Part shown: positions 22,470 to 34,457 of the stretch, piece after piece
Layout of the letters: every line of letters begins with the position of its first letter
How positions within the stretch are numbered: position 1 is the stretch's first letter
NCBI GenBank assembly: GCA_022836615.1
Contig: MU405272.1
Location: 62,001-126,000, forward strand
DNA length: 64,000 nucleotides
Reading direction: 5' to 3'
Source of the DNA: Annulohypoxylon bovei var. microspora
Lineage: Eukaryota > Ascomycota > Sordariomycetes > Xylariales > Hypoxylaceae
Notes under the pieces: model-generated
Told to the model about the DNA's origin: nothing
Databases searched by the model: none
What the model saw: only the letters and a program-made list of their open reading frames with translations
Translations under genes and position numbers: made by a program

Positions 22470-24681
22470 GATGTTCAATGATGATTGAGTTTGAGGGACC
22501 TCCCTCCACTTAGGTGAATGCGTATCAGGTGTGAAAGAATGATATCACCGTCACTTTCTAACGGATAGTCGCCGAGTTTCACCTATGACACCTTTGGTAC
22601 TGCCCAGCGTTGAACTATCAGCAGCGCCTTCACTAATTAGTACCGTCTGGTTTGGGCCCAGTGAATACGCAGTGATCTAGATGCCTTTGGAATGTCAACG
22701 AGTCTCATTCCCACGGCTGCCTGAGAGATGTCGCTAAAGAGATCTCAGGGGAATAAGGCGTTAATTGTAAAATGATCTAGTGATTTGTTAGTCAGCAAGG
22801 AAGGTAAATATACCTAGTAGAGCTATTGAAAAGAAAAGCAATTTGAAAATGGCAAGGTTAATATTTAATACAGCTTTGAGAAGTACAAGTATATGTGATT
22901 AACCAGATGCTCTCATCTTCAGACTCATCAAAAAAAAACTTGAGTTGATACCAGCTCCATGAACTCGACAGCAGTCTCGACAGACTTGAGGTGTGAATTC
23001 TCAATTTGCCTAGCATCTCAAGACTTTCGTACACGGAAACTTCGCAATTTATAATTTTCTCCTCAATTTTTCCCGAATAAAAAGAAAGGGCTAGAAATGA
23101 AGATGGTAGATTGGTGTACTTACAAACAGTAGCTTGGTGGCTCAATGCAATGATCACGCGAAAACCCAACCTCCTAGCTCGACGAGTGAAGGGTATGGTC
23201 AGTTTCTCAAGCGGGTAGTAAAGATCACTAGTAACTAGAATTACCCTTAAAAATCACAAATAATATCTGATAATCTTTCGGGAGACAGAAGCGCAATCGG
23301 TGCGGCTTGTAATAATTAATGAGTGTTCCTGCTCTAGGTACGGGCGGATGGATGTTATGTAAACTTGCCTAGCCCTGGAGATCAGTGAAAGTTGCCAGTG
23401 AGCTGGGGGCGCGGCGTATCGGACCCGGATAACCCCGTCCTATCAACACAGACATTTCTAGGGGCTATCTACGTCAGGTAGGTAGGTACCTACATTTTAG
23501 GTAGGTACTACGCTATAATTCTTCCGAATGATGTACGGCTTCCTACATACCTACTATATGTCTAGAGGAAGGCGCAAGTTCGAAATTTAATTATTTAATA
23601 CATACATACGTGTATACTCTTAAACACCTAGATATCTTTCATTATGATCTCGAACATATTAATGAATATAACTAGGTAGGTACCTATGTTATGCGATATT
23701 ACACTTACTAGAGACGTGTATGAAATGCGAAAAATCTCAAGTATGTAAATGGTACTTATAAGAAAATTTTTAGACTTGGTGTGGCTAAATCTCCTGATGG
23801 GAGACGAGGAATTAATATCGCAAGCATGCACCGTGCAGTTCGCATTGTTAGGGAATTGTGACATTGTTATTATTGAAGGGAAAGGAGTATTAGGGATAGG
23901 GAAAGGAAATAGAAACAAAAGTGTGCCCGTGTGCCTAGCCTCTGCATACCCCAAGTGGTATGCTGAGGAGAGCTAATTATGGCATCGAATGAAATAGACT
24001 ATAGAGTGCAACGGTCCCTAAGTAGAGGGGCATAAAGAGTTCATGGGGAAGGCGGGTGCCGTTGTCGTGAACCAAGTGCCAGAGACTATACTTCCCAAGG
24101 GTCGATGATCTCCCAAGGAACCCAAGGGATCGCCACACCGGTCTCGACTCTCGACTTCTCGGCCTTGAGACGTAGGAAATGAAAGAAAAATAGGCAAAGA
24201 AAAGCCTGCGTGAGGCCCGATCGAAACAATACAACGATATACCGAGGGCAAAATATACTAGCATGCAACATTGCCTTGTGCCATGACTAGAAAACCCTTC
24301 GGTAAAGATTCCAACAATGTCTGCAACTCTAGTTTTATGTCTTGAAACATATAGAGGGAAACCCTTGAACTGAGAGAAGTAAACATGAATGATGCCTTAG
24401 CTCATGTCGATGCGTTGTGAAAACCCGGAAAGAAATAGGTTTAGGCGCGTACAATTGATTGTGCGAAGAATTGATTGTACGAAGATGCGGATGAATTTGT
24501 ATGGCACCGCAGTGCCTAATTCGAACCTATTCTTCTAATGGTTTGATGGCTGACATTCGATTGCGACTTATACGCGGGTGAAAGGCGAAGATGTCTGATA
24601 GATCCGACAAGGGATACGCGCGCCTCGGGACTGGATGATCGCGTTCTTACACTTATTGCAGTGATGAGCGTGACCGCGAAC
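22470..24681. other. 2.2-kb intergenic stretch
   Basis: Frames at 22858-23169 (minus), 23749-23976 (plus) and 24018-24271 (minus) are short and show no splice continuation or domain, so none is called. TAGGTAGGTACCTA palindromes cluster at 23478-23515 and 23670-23690. Confidence 0.5.
23476..23512. repeat. TAGGTAGGTACCTA palindrome cluster
   Basis: Tandem AGGTAGGTAGGTACCTAC is followed shortly by TTTAGGTAGGTAC. It is the same intergenic unit as at 691-737. Confidence 0.7.
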
Positions 24682-25951
24682 CTAGTACGGGCAGCATGCA
24701 TCTGTGCCGTCGTCTCCTCGAGCGACTGACACAGACGGGTCGCGTGGGAAAGCGTTGATCTGGGTTTGGGTCAAGGGCACTTTTCCGTCCGGCCAGGCAT
24801 CATTCATCCAGGGAGCGGCGTGTTGAGAATTCATTGCAGCTCCATCCAAAATGCCAAATACCGGTATATCCACCATGTTACTGATTCCCTTTATAGCGAT
24901 GCGTTCCTCGAGGACCTTCTCGATGGACACGGACAAAGTCTCAGTGTCACGACGAAAGTCACGCGTACACTGGGATATTGTACTAGCAGTCTCAGTTCTC
25001 TTCCAGTTCGAGTAGTGAATCAGATAATACTTAAGCTGCTCGGGTGCTAGCTTCGCGTAGGTATCAATGATCTTCGTGTGTCGAGATTCCTCGGCTCCCC
25101 AAGGAACGAGATCCACTCCATCAGTCCCCTATAAATGCATTAGTAAATATATTAAAATGTTATTCAATTTTGAGAACAAGACATACCAAGCATACACAAA
25201 CGCGCTCGGGCGACGAGCAGAGATCCTTGCCCACTGTGTCTTTGACTACGGACCAAAGATCTCTCAACTCGCAGATCTCATCAGTAGGCATGGCTCGAAT
25301 CTGTTGAAGTCTTGTATCATCCGACCATCTCTTGGGCTCTTGGAAATCGCGATGGTGGTATGTGAATCCATGGTGGTAGTGCGCATACAACCACCAGCGT
25401 GCGACTGCTTTTCGCAGTCGAACTTCCTCGCTGGCTCGCAAGCAACGGCGGTCCAAATGTGAATCTCTCCAGACGAGTCGAGGATATAATTCAACCCACC
25501 AGTCAATCACGGCCACCATGTTCCATAGTGCCATAAGATCACGAGGCTTGAGAACGAACCTCTGAGATACGCGCGTCGGAAAAATACCCATCGAAGCAAA
25601 ACGAGCCTTAGTCGGGTTCGGAACGATTTCTGACTGCATCAAGTTGACCACAAGTGATCCAGCATTGAAATCAATTAAGCGGGGGCGGAGCATACGATCA
25701 GGATGAAGCTCTTCCTGATGAGCAGTGAGGAGATAAAGCATGGTGTTAAATTCGGGTACACCTTGGAGAACCTTGACCATGACGCTGTGCTTGTGTTCGT
25801 CAAAAGCTTCAAAAACTCCTTTGCATGACAAGACAAAGTTTGAGAGTGTTGAAGGTGTCATTTCCTCCATCATCTTGAGGATAACTTCGGGAGGCATAGT
25901 CTGAAAGCAGGCTCCGCCCACGGGAGCGGACGAGGAATCAACGGAGGGCAT
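24682..25951 (-). CDS. F-box-like protein of the large fungal family
   Basis: Exons 25951-25187 and 25128-24682 are joined by a 58-nt phase-0 intron (GTATGT..TTATAG), giving 403 residues. Near the N-terminus MPPEVILKMMEEMTPSTLSN followed by FVLSCKGVFEAFDEHKHSVM has the L-P-P-E-hhhxhhxxhxxxxLxxhxLxCK spacing of a degenerate F-box that would bind Skp1. The remainder has Trp-rich patches (WNMVAVIDWWVELYPRLVW, RKAVARWWLYAHYHH) and no recognisable LRR or WD repeats. This fits the expanded, poorly characterised F-box family of filamentous ascomycetes. The F-box call is by pattern only. Confidence 0.65.
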
Positions 25952-27718
25952 GTTCAATATATGTAATGTGTAACAACTTCTTCAAAGCTGTGCTATACTC
26001 GTCCAGGTGAGATGGAACTAATGATCGACTTCAAGGAATGCGGTATTCTGAATAGGGTTGGATTACAGCAGGATAAAAACCCGCGTTAGCTGTGTTCGAG
26101 AGAGACCAATTGTCCTCTATAGAAGGTAAAGCGGCGGTAGGCTATTGTTGATGAGCTGAAGAGTTCGTTGATATTGAACTTGGTTTAGAGAAAATTACAG
26201 CGAAGCGAAGGTATTAACCTTTAAATTGCCCTTCACAGGCGAAGCAAGAAGATGAGAAAACAGAGGGAAAGCAAGGCGATAGCGTTGAGGGAAGAGGGAA
26301 AAGGTTGAGTGGATGGAAGTGTAGATGGAGAAAGGTGTGGGTATGAAAAGATTTGAAATCCAGAATATCATAAACAATACACAGATGAATAGAGTGATGG
26401 GTTGCGAAATTTGAATCAGAAGTCAAAGAGACGCTGGAGTATGACCCCTTCACGGAATCCTAAGAAAGTTCCAAGTCTCTTAAGCAACTCGCGATTCCGA
26501 GTTGAGTCGAGATAAGATAGTCTTAAAGAGATGACCCTTTACTCTAGATTATACCCCAACAGCTTACTTGGATTGAGTTGTGGTATGCTTTCTCCCCTTG
26601 CCTAGATAACTAGGTAAGAAGCCAGTAAGATGTTCACAACCTTTGCTAAGCACAAATTAGCTAGTGTATAGGACGATATAAATCATTAGTATGCCTTACC
26701 TTGAACCAAGCTGTAGGATGTATATTATGTCGAGCAACTGCTGAACAAAATATCCCCCTTTGTTGAATTTTAACCACCAGCAAGAACAATATGTTCGTTG
26801 ATCTTAAACACTTTGCTATCCTGGCTGACAAGAACTACCTAGGTAGTTCACGCGTGATGTTATAGCAAGTGCCTCAAATGACTTCCCCTAATGATATATC
26901 GTTCTCTTCTCTTCTCACACCTAGAGGTTGAGCTCATATAGCTCCTCGGCCAACAGAATGCTAGACCGTCGACAGAACTCTCTGTCCGCCACCACCTAGC
27001 ACCCCCAGTAGACCCAGGGGCAGAGAGTAAATGGACTCAATCTGCGACAACCCCTCCTTTGGGGTTATACTGGGTAAGAGACATTTGCAGCTGCATTGCA
27101 GGCTGCTGGAGTTTATTTGCCATAAAGGCAAACTCGTCGTATAGTAGTGTCATGTTGTCGCTTGATCAAAAAGAAAAGAGGTATTGTTGTGAGGCGCGCC
27201 GGGTCAAGCCAGTCTTGTATGATGCGTACCCCTACCAACTCAGGGGAGCTTGGACGTTAATTTCGGATTAATATCATACCTAGCGCTAAGCCTATTTGGA
27301 TATTTCAGTTGAGCACATGTACCTAAGTACCTAAGTTAGTGAAGATCAAGTACAGCGAAATACGCCTCGTTTTATACGGTATATATTATCAATTTAAACA
27401 ATTCAACTTTGAATTCTTCAAGTGAGATCAAGTTCCGTCTAGCTCAAAGCAGGTACCTTAAAATCAAACACAGCGAAGGTTGATGGGTAAAATTATCAAG
27501 GTCAGGAATTTTGCATATATGATGACCCTTTATACAGGCATTATACACAGCGATCAAATGAAAACCACGAATATACTCATAAGGCCATGTCGGTTACGAC
27601 TCAATTGCAAAAAGTAACTCAATGTATGAATAGTGCCTCTGCTGATGAATTTTTACAAATACCTGGGTGTCATTGCAAACGCCAGAACGCCTATCTACCA
27701 GATAGCAGGAGATACCAC
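25952..27718. other. 1.8-kb intergenic stretch
   Basis: No supported gene. Frames at 26195-26453 (minus) and 27059-27271 (plus) are short and of low-complexity or chance character. Confidence 0.5.
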
Positions 27719-28796
27719 TCAAGCGAACAGCTCTTTAGTGTCAAGCGCGTCTACCGGCGCCGGTTTCCCACCACTTGTCCGCAGACCCAGATCACCCGTC
27801 TTTGCGAGCCTGTCTGCGTATTGCTCGGCCCGGGCATTATGTTTCGTAGCCGTTCTCCTCCGTAGATCGGCTCTGACCTGGTTCGGTGAGACGAATTCCT
27901 TATTCTCATAAATGATCGGTCCGCCAAAAGATCCTTCTTGTATAACAATAGGCGTAAGGACGAATCGCGGTCCGATCTCAACCAGGCTGATGTCGAGCTC
28001 CTTGTTGCGGCCCTTAGCAGATTTCGATTGTACCTCCGCTTCGTCACCCTCACCGGCCTTCACCTTGGAGGGCTCCGACTCGTTGATCTGATAGCTTCGC
28101 ACCCATATCTTCCCATCCGCGAAAGTGAATCCCATGACGTGATCTACGAAGGGCTTAGATTTCCTTGCGCCTTGCGGTACGCCGAAGGTATGGAGGAAAA
28201 GCTCCTTGATGACTCGTAGGTAGGGCTCCTTATCGAAAGCGGCATCGAAGGAGAGAATAGGTCTTGATCCTTTCAGACAATTACCCGTGAAGTGTAATTC
28301 TACGAGAAAGATTAGTAATTGTCAAATCAAACCTAGACAACCCCAAATAAAATCGAAAAAAAGCAGCTAACCTTCCATCGTATGTAAGTTCTGGAGGTGC
28401 ATCTTGACCGTCGGACCATTGGGAACCTTTCCCAGCCAGACATATAAGTCTTGACCCTTGCGCGCCTCGAAGAAAAGGACGTTGTTGCAGTTGTACAACT
28501 CAGCGAGCTCGTTGAGTTGGAAAAGCTTGGATTTCGAGTCGAATTTCGCGTCCTTCCGGCCATGGGGAAGCATCGCTGCAAGGTCATTGAGTAAATGTCT
28601 ATGCCTATAAGTAATAACATCGAGTTAGATACTTTGCGCAGATGTTCTCGGGTTGCTGGATTGGATAATACCTGTAGGTTACGCCTCTAGACGACAATAT
28701 CAAGACTCTTTGCTTATTCTTTCGGACGCCATTTGCAGGCGCCTCGGCCTTTTGGCTATTGGAGCCCTTGGACAGGGACTTATACACAGCAGCCAT
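27719..28796 (-). CDS. BRX1: Ribosome biogenesis protein Brx1 (Brix domain)
   Basis: Three exons, 28796-28672, 28604-28372 and 28299-27719, give 312 residues. After a basic N-terminal tail, the Brix domain runs from KQRVLILSSRGVTYRHRHLL through NDLAAMLPHGRKDAKFDSK, LYNCNNVLFFEARKGQDLYV and TGNCLKGSRPILSFDAAFDK to DISLVEIGPRFVLTPIVIQE. These are hallmark Brx1 segments. Brx1 is an essential nucleolar factor in assembly of the large ribosomal subunit and works with Ebp2. The first junction is phase 2 (AG|G CAT) and the second phase 1 (G|AA). The length is close to other fungal Brx1 proteins. Confidence 0.95.
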
Positions 28797-29561
28797 TGTG
28801 TCAATAAATACCAAGATCTGGGACGCTGGTTGAAGCAGTTCAAGTTTGCGATTGAAATCGCAAGGTGAACTTTTTTCTCTGGCGAGCTTATCGATAAAAG
28901 ATATTATCAATGGTGGGGCTGGGGTGAAAGTTTAAACAAATAATTGGGTACCTTGAGTAACTAATCCCTGCATCCAATATTTCTTATGCAATTTATGTAG
29001 GTACAATGCATTGAGATGTACCTCGTGAATCATGGTGTCTACTTTATGCCGGTATCCATTCAAGGTTGCCAAGCTGTCAACAGGATCGCCTAGAAAGATC
29101 TGATGTAAGACACGATCAATCTGCTCCGAGGTGAACGGTCACTCATCATGTAAAAAGGGGGCAGAAGACAGTTTGCTTACAGCTTTACTCTGGCACATGT
29201 GATTGATTATATGGCATATCCATCAGTACTAAGAAGAGCCACGTTGATTATTACCAAATCTAGACATCACCGGGAGGACATGTACAGGCAAAAAAGATAG
29301 CATTCAGTAACTACGTCGGGTGTGTTAGATTAGATATGTTAGTAGCCTCCAGCTGTCAAATTTCAGAGTACGGCCACAAACATCAATGAAACGCAGAGAA
29401 AAAAGGAAGAGAGCCATGTCCCGTGCAAGGTCAATATTCCGAACCCCATGACGCATCACTCTTCCGCAGAGTGTGTTCGTTCCGGACAATATGTGACGCC
29501 ATATACGTAACATCATACCAGCCGTATAACCGTCTCATCATCCCGCAACGCATGCATTGAA
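28797..29561. other. Intergenic, no gene seen
   Basis: This is the promoter side of BRX1 and the 3' side of the Rab gene. Only chance frames are present. Confidence 0.5.
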
Positions 29562-30469
29562 CTAACAGCACTTTCCACCCTGCTTTGCGGCGTCGTCTGG
29601 GGACTTGCTTAGCGAAATGTTGGTGCCTGCCATCGGGGCTTGGGCACCCTCGCCGCTATCCAGGGCCTTGCTCGAAACGATGCGGTAGATTTCTAAATAA
29701 AAACGGTGGGTTAGAATTTAGCTGCCTAAGAGTAGTGCTCGAGTAAGCTTAGCATTGTCAAAAAAAGACACATACCGGTAAGGATGTTCTGGAAGGCAAG
29801 CTCGACGTTGCTGGCGTCGAGAGCTGAAGTTTCTATGAAAGAGAGATGGTTTTCGCCTGAGCAATCCTTTGTTAGCATACCAGATATATCTTGATAGATC
29901 TAACAGAGCACATACTCGCAAAGGATTTGGCCTCCTCTGTGGGAACAGCTCGCAGGTGCCGTAAATCGCTCTTGTTTCCGACCAGCATGATGACGATGTT
30001 GGCATCGGCATGGTCTCGGAGCTCCTTAAGCCATCTTGTGACGTTCTCGTAGGTCTGGTGCTTGCTAATGTCGTAGACGAGCAGCGCACCAACAGCTCCT
30101 CGATAGTAGGCAGAGGTGATGGCGCGATATCTTTCTTGACCCGCAGTATCCCAAATTTGCGCTTTGATAGTCTTGGAATCGACCTGGATGGACCTGGTCG
30201 CAAATTCGACACCAATCGTCGACTTAGAGTCCAGATTGAATTCGTTCCGAGTGAATCGACTGAGAAGGTTGGACTTTCCAACACCCGAGTCTCCAATCAG
30301 CACCACTGTAATTCCATATCGTCAGTAATTTATTTCGGAGCCTAGGTAGTCGGCGAATGGCGGGGGTACCTTTGAAGAGAAACTATGATAAGCAACAGTT
30401 AGTTAGATCTGCTAGATACAATTCTATAGTCCGAGAGGTAGGGCTCACATCGTATTCGTCGTTGGCCAT
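29562..30469 (-). CDS. ypt31: Rab11/Ypt31-type small GTPase
   Basis: Five exons, 30469-30449, 30382-30370, 30305-29916, 29856-29776 and 29692-29562, give 211 residues. The first exon is 21 nt and the second only 13 nt (TTTCTCTTCAAAG), encoding the FLFK of the first strand. The P-loop GDSGVGKS (16-23), TIGVEFATR switch I, WDTAGQERYRAITSAYYRGA switch II, GNKSDL and ETSAL nucleotide motifs are all intact. The C-terminus ends GGKCC, a double-cysteine site for geranylgeranylation. YEFATRSI-type switch I and the RAITSAYYRGAVGALLVYDI segment identify the Rab11/Ypt31/32 clade, which drives trans-Golgi and recycling-endosome exit and apical secretion in hyphae. The micro-exon join is confirmed by phase and by exact restoration of the conserved N-terminus. 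Confidence 0.95.
30370..30382 (-). other. 13-nt micro-exon of the Rab11 gene
   Basis: It is flanked by CATAG and GTACCC and phases correctly between exon 1 (GAT|) and exon 3 (|TGGTG). Without it the conserved FLFKVVLIGDSG start cannot form. Confidence 0.85.
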
Positions 30470-31439
30470 GTTGGGCGATGAGCTTTGTAGTTGAGATGTA
30501 GTCTTGTTAAAGAATTGAAGAATCCGCAGGGGCGTGGCAGAAGATAAAACGGTGTTAGATGGTAGGAGGCGTAAGAATGTCGTATGCAAGGCAACCACAA
30601 AGGTTGAGAGCGGCGCTGTCGTTGCAGTGACTGAAGGTCGGCGGAAGTTCAACGGGATCCTCTCAGGGCTTCTCCGTTGTCACGGTTTCGGTTGTCTGAA
30701 AGGGTTTTAGAATTGTCTTGTAGATGCAGAGATGCAGGCGATCGAATATACCTAAGTGGTGGAGTTGTGAATGGGGGGAATTAGGTACCGTGCCTACCTC
30801 TGTACTTTAAAGCAAGCGGTCGGGCTTGGTGCTATGATAACCTTGAAACTACGACCACAGGTACCTAGGTACATAGGTAGCTACCTCCTATCTGTTATCA
30901 GGGCTTGATGGAAACATTGAATCACCATTGAATGTAAAGAACCTTCTCCGACCACAGCCACTTTTAGCGCATTAGGGAATACACATGGGGCGGTGCAAAT
31001 TACAGTCACGTGATATGAGATACCCACATCTCTAAGCTGGCCATTCATGAAGGGAGACATTGTTAAGTGAAACAAGTTCAGAATTCAAGTTCTACTCCAT
31101 TGCATCACCCTTTTCTAATATCCCACTAGATGCGATGCGCCTGGAAGCCTAGAAGCAAGATACGCTCAAATTTGTTGAGGTAATGTGAGTAATTATGAGC
31201 CCAACTGGAGTCAATAGTAAGGTCTAGCCCAGGTATCTTAATGACTACAAGTCATAGTTGATATCTCACATATGACTGTAAGGGATTATGATTCTAGGAC
31301 TTTTCATGGTGATAGCGGTATCAAAGAACTTATTCTTACTCAACCTCATCTTTCTCTAGATCAATAACGCTCTAAGTAAAGGAGACGATAGGTACCTGGT
31401 AGCCAAGCACAAAATACTACCCCTCTCATTTACCTATCG
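30470..31439. other. Intergenic, leader of the Rab gene then no gene
   Basis: An open frame at 30383-30652 (minus) is an accident of the leader and first exons. A TAGGTACCTA cluster lies at 30858-30892. Confidence 0.5.
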
Positions 31440-31977
31440 TCAAGAAATTTAGTCCATCTTAATAACCTTACCGCACTCCACGTCACAGCGGCACGCGAAC
31501 TCCACCGTATCTTCGGAATCTTTATTCGTGTCCACGGGCCAAGCCTGGACCGAGGCGCCTCTCTACACCATATCCTCCGTTCCGATTTATGCCGTTCGCG
31601 ATGGGGTTGTCGCACATCTGCGGCCAGTTCTGCAGGCATTGATCGTCCCGTCTTAACCGCCGTGGTAGCCGGCGCCGATACGGTCATATACCTTCCATCC
31701 CGTTACCTTATCGACGGCAGCTACCTTGCCGATGGTCTCGTGGCCCGGCACGATGGGAAATCCACCGCCGAGGTAGTTGAACTGAGCGCACATGTCCATG
31801 TAGCGGACTCCGCACGCTTCAACCTTGACCAGAATCTCACAACCGCCAGGTAGCTGTAGTGGCGTGTCCTCAAGGACTAGGCTTTCTCCAGGAACCTTGA
31901 AGACGGGTTGTCTGTATGATTTGGCAGTTCCACCATTGATTATAAGCTTGAAAGATGTTTTAAATGGTAAGCGACAT
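31440..31977 (-). pseudogene. Zinc-type alcohol dehydrogenase remnant
   Basis: A recognisable N-terminal third of a medium-chain zinc alcohol dehydrogenase is present: LPGGCEILVKVEACGVRYMD, MCAQFNYLGGGFPIVPGHE, KVAAVDKVTGWKVYDRIGAG. The ATG at 31977 opens MSLTI and then a stop, so an early frameshift is needed. The catalytic-zinc motif normally reading GVCHSD is GVRYMD. After GYHGG a TAA interrupts DGTxNACRTGR. The next recognisable piece (MCDNPIANGINRNGGY) is in another frame, followed by further stops. No downstream cofactor domain remains. Several independent lesions mean it cannot make an enzyme. Confidence 0.65.
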
Positions 31978-32311
31978 AATGAGGCCAATATGGAATTATC
32001 TAACAGCTCGGATTTTCACATTCACATCCATATTAGGGGATGATCTTTTTCTATTGTTTTATAGAGCTCTTGATCATACATCTGACTATACTGCTATGTT
32101 TACGAATAGGTAGATTTTGATACCAAAAGTATAACCCGGTCGGATTTAAGTGTTAAACTCGCAAAGTAGTCCTAAATCGGAGGGGGAAAACGTCATTGGC
32201 AAGCCGTTCTAGTTTTGTACGGCAGTCGGCATACTCTAGGTCGGTTTCAATTCGACGTGACATCTCCGTCTTATAATTAGGCGCTCCGAAGAAAAATTAT
32301 TAGTGTCCTCG
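31978..32311. other. Intergenic, no gene seen
   Basis: Only short frames occur between the dehydrogenase remnant and the polyQ mini-ORF. Confidence 0.5.
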
Positions 32312-32536
32312 TCAACGTCTTCTTTTGGGAGTTGCTGGTTCATAGTTATTTGGTCGTCGTCGTGGGCGTTTAGGCGGTGCGGATGCTAGGGTTGCTGGCT
32401 CTTGTTGCTGTTGTTGCTGTTGTTGTGCCGCGATGTCGGTCTGGATTCTGTCAATGATATCAAGCATTGTCTCTTGATTGGCGTGCATTGTGCGCAATAG
32501 GTCCGTGTTCTGGAGGTACTGCTGGACACCGCCCAT
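32312..32536 (-). CDS. PolyQ mini-protein with basic C-terminus (hypothetical)
   Basis: An ATG at 32536 opens 74 residues. A helical-looking start (QYLQNTDLLRTMHANQETML, then DIIDRIQTDIAAQ) runs into eight glutamines encoded by mixed CAG/CAA, then a basic tail KRPRRRPNNY and PKRRR that resembles a nuclear-localisation signal. It could be a small nuclear protein, the last exon of a larger gene, or a chance frame over a trinucleotide repeat. I recognise no family. Confidence 0.35.
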   Translation of the reverse strand: MGGVQQYLQNTDLLRTMHANQETMLDIIDRIQTDIAAQQQQQQQQEPATLASAPPKRPRRRPNNYEPATPKRRR

Positions 32537-33366
32537 AATTATCGTGAGCGTGGTGTTATGTTATCTCATTCCGTTAGATCATCAAATGGAGAGAAGATAT
32601 GTCTGTATTCCAATTCAATTTCGAGGCTCGCTCGTTCTGGCTGTCCATCCGAAACTTCGCACCTCTAGTACGGCATAACTTCTAGTTTTACTAGGCTCAT
32701 AGCCCAGAGATCCTTCAATCGAAACAGATATGTGCTGCCAACTATTAAGATGTGTTTTAATCGGGTATGTTTGATGTTTCGTGATAATGGTAGTAATAAT
32801 AATAATAGTAGTAGTGGTGGTGGTGGTGGTGGTAGTTTGTGTTAAGTGAATTTTGAAGTTAATAGAGAAGTTAAATATTAAGAGAATGTGGTGAAACGAA
32901 ATAAATGAAATTATAATAGTGAGTTAGTATCTCTGGAATACCTTTCAAGCTCGTTCTCGGGAATAGGTAGGTAAGGTAGGTATGAACTTTAGGAAAAAAC
33001 CTAGTGAGTTCGAACTTAATGCTTCCCTTCATCTTGAACTTTCTTCAAAGTCAAGTACTACATACACCAATTATGTAACGGTGTATAGTTTAAATGCCTA
33101 TTAGTTCGTTGCGTTCCTTCAAGGTTAAAATTTCATCGTCCTCATCCACTGGGACTGATGAAAGAATAAGTGCTCTAAATAACTTGCTCTCTATCACATC
33201 GCCATGTGTTCAATGCTGAGTTATATAGAAACCAAATGTATATTAAACTTTAGAGAATTAACTTCTGAGCGAATTCAAACATAATGAAATCTAAAATAAT
33301 ACAAATTATTTGTCCCATTCTCTAATAAAAGCAAAAAACACCTGCGCTGTGACTTCCAGGAAACAA
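32537..33366. other. Intergenic with a compound microsatellite
   Basis: No gene is supported. A (TAA)n(TAG)n(TGG)n tract lies at about 32790-32834. The rest is AT-rich. Confidence 0.5.
32790..32834. repeat. Compound trinucleotide microsatellite
   Basis: Successive TAA, TAG and TGG triplets on the plus strand form an uninterrupted run of about 45 bases. Confidence 0.8.
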
Positions 33367-34457
33367 TCAGATGTACTTATTAACTTGGTCATCAGTCCAT
33401 TTCCAGAACTCACTCGCAGCTCCAGTGCCACCTTCGGATTTGCCCTTCGATGCGGCAACCATTGCGTTTGAAACGCTCCAGAGTCTTCCCCATGGTGCAA
33501 CTATCTCACAATTAGCTTAATCTATATGGATTGTAATGAACGGGCACAACTTACTGTGACTTCCAGATTTCTCAAGAGTAACTAGGGGAGAAAGCCCAGC
33601 GAATAGACATGTATATGCCCCATAGACAGAAGGGAAGAAGACCGTCTTTTGAAGAAACCATGTCATGAACGGTCCTTGAGTGCGCCACAAGTCAGAGTTG
33701 AGGTTACCGGGATTCAATGAGACGGATACGATGCCATCTGCTTTATGTCTGGCACTGAACTCGGTGGACTGTAGGTAATTTCCCAACTTGCTGGTGGAGT
33801 ACTGGTCAAATGACCCCCCTTTCTCAGTGTTGTATACATTCTCCAAGAACACCTTGGGATTCATACCCTGAGCAGCTGAGGATGATACCCAGACTACACG
33901 GACAGAGCCAGGTTGCGATGTCTTTGCCGTTGAAACAAGGATCGGTGTCAAGAGCTTTGTCAAGGCGAAGGTGCCGATACAATTCACACCAAGTTGAAGT
34001 TCATATCCCTGTTTGGTCTTGGATCCCTTTTCCGGGAATGCAACACCTGCATTGTTGAACAGGATATCAAGTTTCTGTTCCTTGCCAAGGAATTTCTCCA
34101 CGGATGGTTTGATGCTCTCAAGATCAGCAAGGTCGAGGTGAATGTATGTGAGGTCGCCGGCTGATTTCGGAACGGCCGTCTTAATGCTCTCAATAGCAGT
34201 CTTCATTCTCTCCTCGGATCGTCCCAACATGTAAACCTTAGCATTCTTAGAGTAGAGAATCCTAGCGATTTCCTTGCCAACACCGGTATTTGACCCGGTA
34301 ACAATGATGACCTAATGGTATGGTAAGTATATACTATGTAGTAGTGACCGTGTAGACATACCTTATTCGTTAAATCTGGGACATCCTTTTCCACGAAAGT
34401 CGGCTTCCCCGGGAATGTCTGTCGGAGAAGACTGATGAGGTTAGATAAAGAAGACAT
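33367..34457 (-). CDS. Short-chain dehydrogenase/reductase (retinol-dehydrogenase-like)
   Basis: Exons 34457-34362, 34311-33555 and 33500-33367 give 328 residues. The cofactor motif TGSNTGVG (37-44), the LDLADL acidic stretch, NNAG (118-121), VSSSAA with the catalytic serine (about 175-177) and YSTSK (Tyr203, Lys207) form a complete classical SDR set. The last exon supplies the C-terminal APWGRLWSVSNAM and SEFWKWTDDQVNKYI, typical of this fungal subgroup. The acceptor at 33501 (GATAG) is the one that phases; an AG four bases upstream does not. Substrate is unknown; NADP(H) or NAD(H) use is inferred. The gene is divergent from a Zn2Cys6 regulator 656 bases away, a layout often seen for a regulator and its target. 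Confidence 0.9.

Noticed and set aside
22858..23169. 103-codon minus-strand frame
   Set aside because: No domain, no splice partners and AT-rich composition; likely chance.
24516..24540. TTCGAACC on the plus strand suggesting a minus-strand tRNA T-loop
   Set aside because: Flanking bases do not form a T-stem or acceptor stem.
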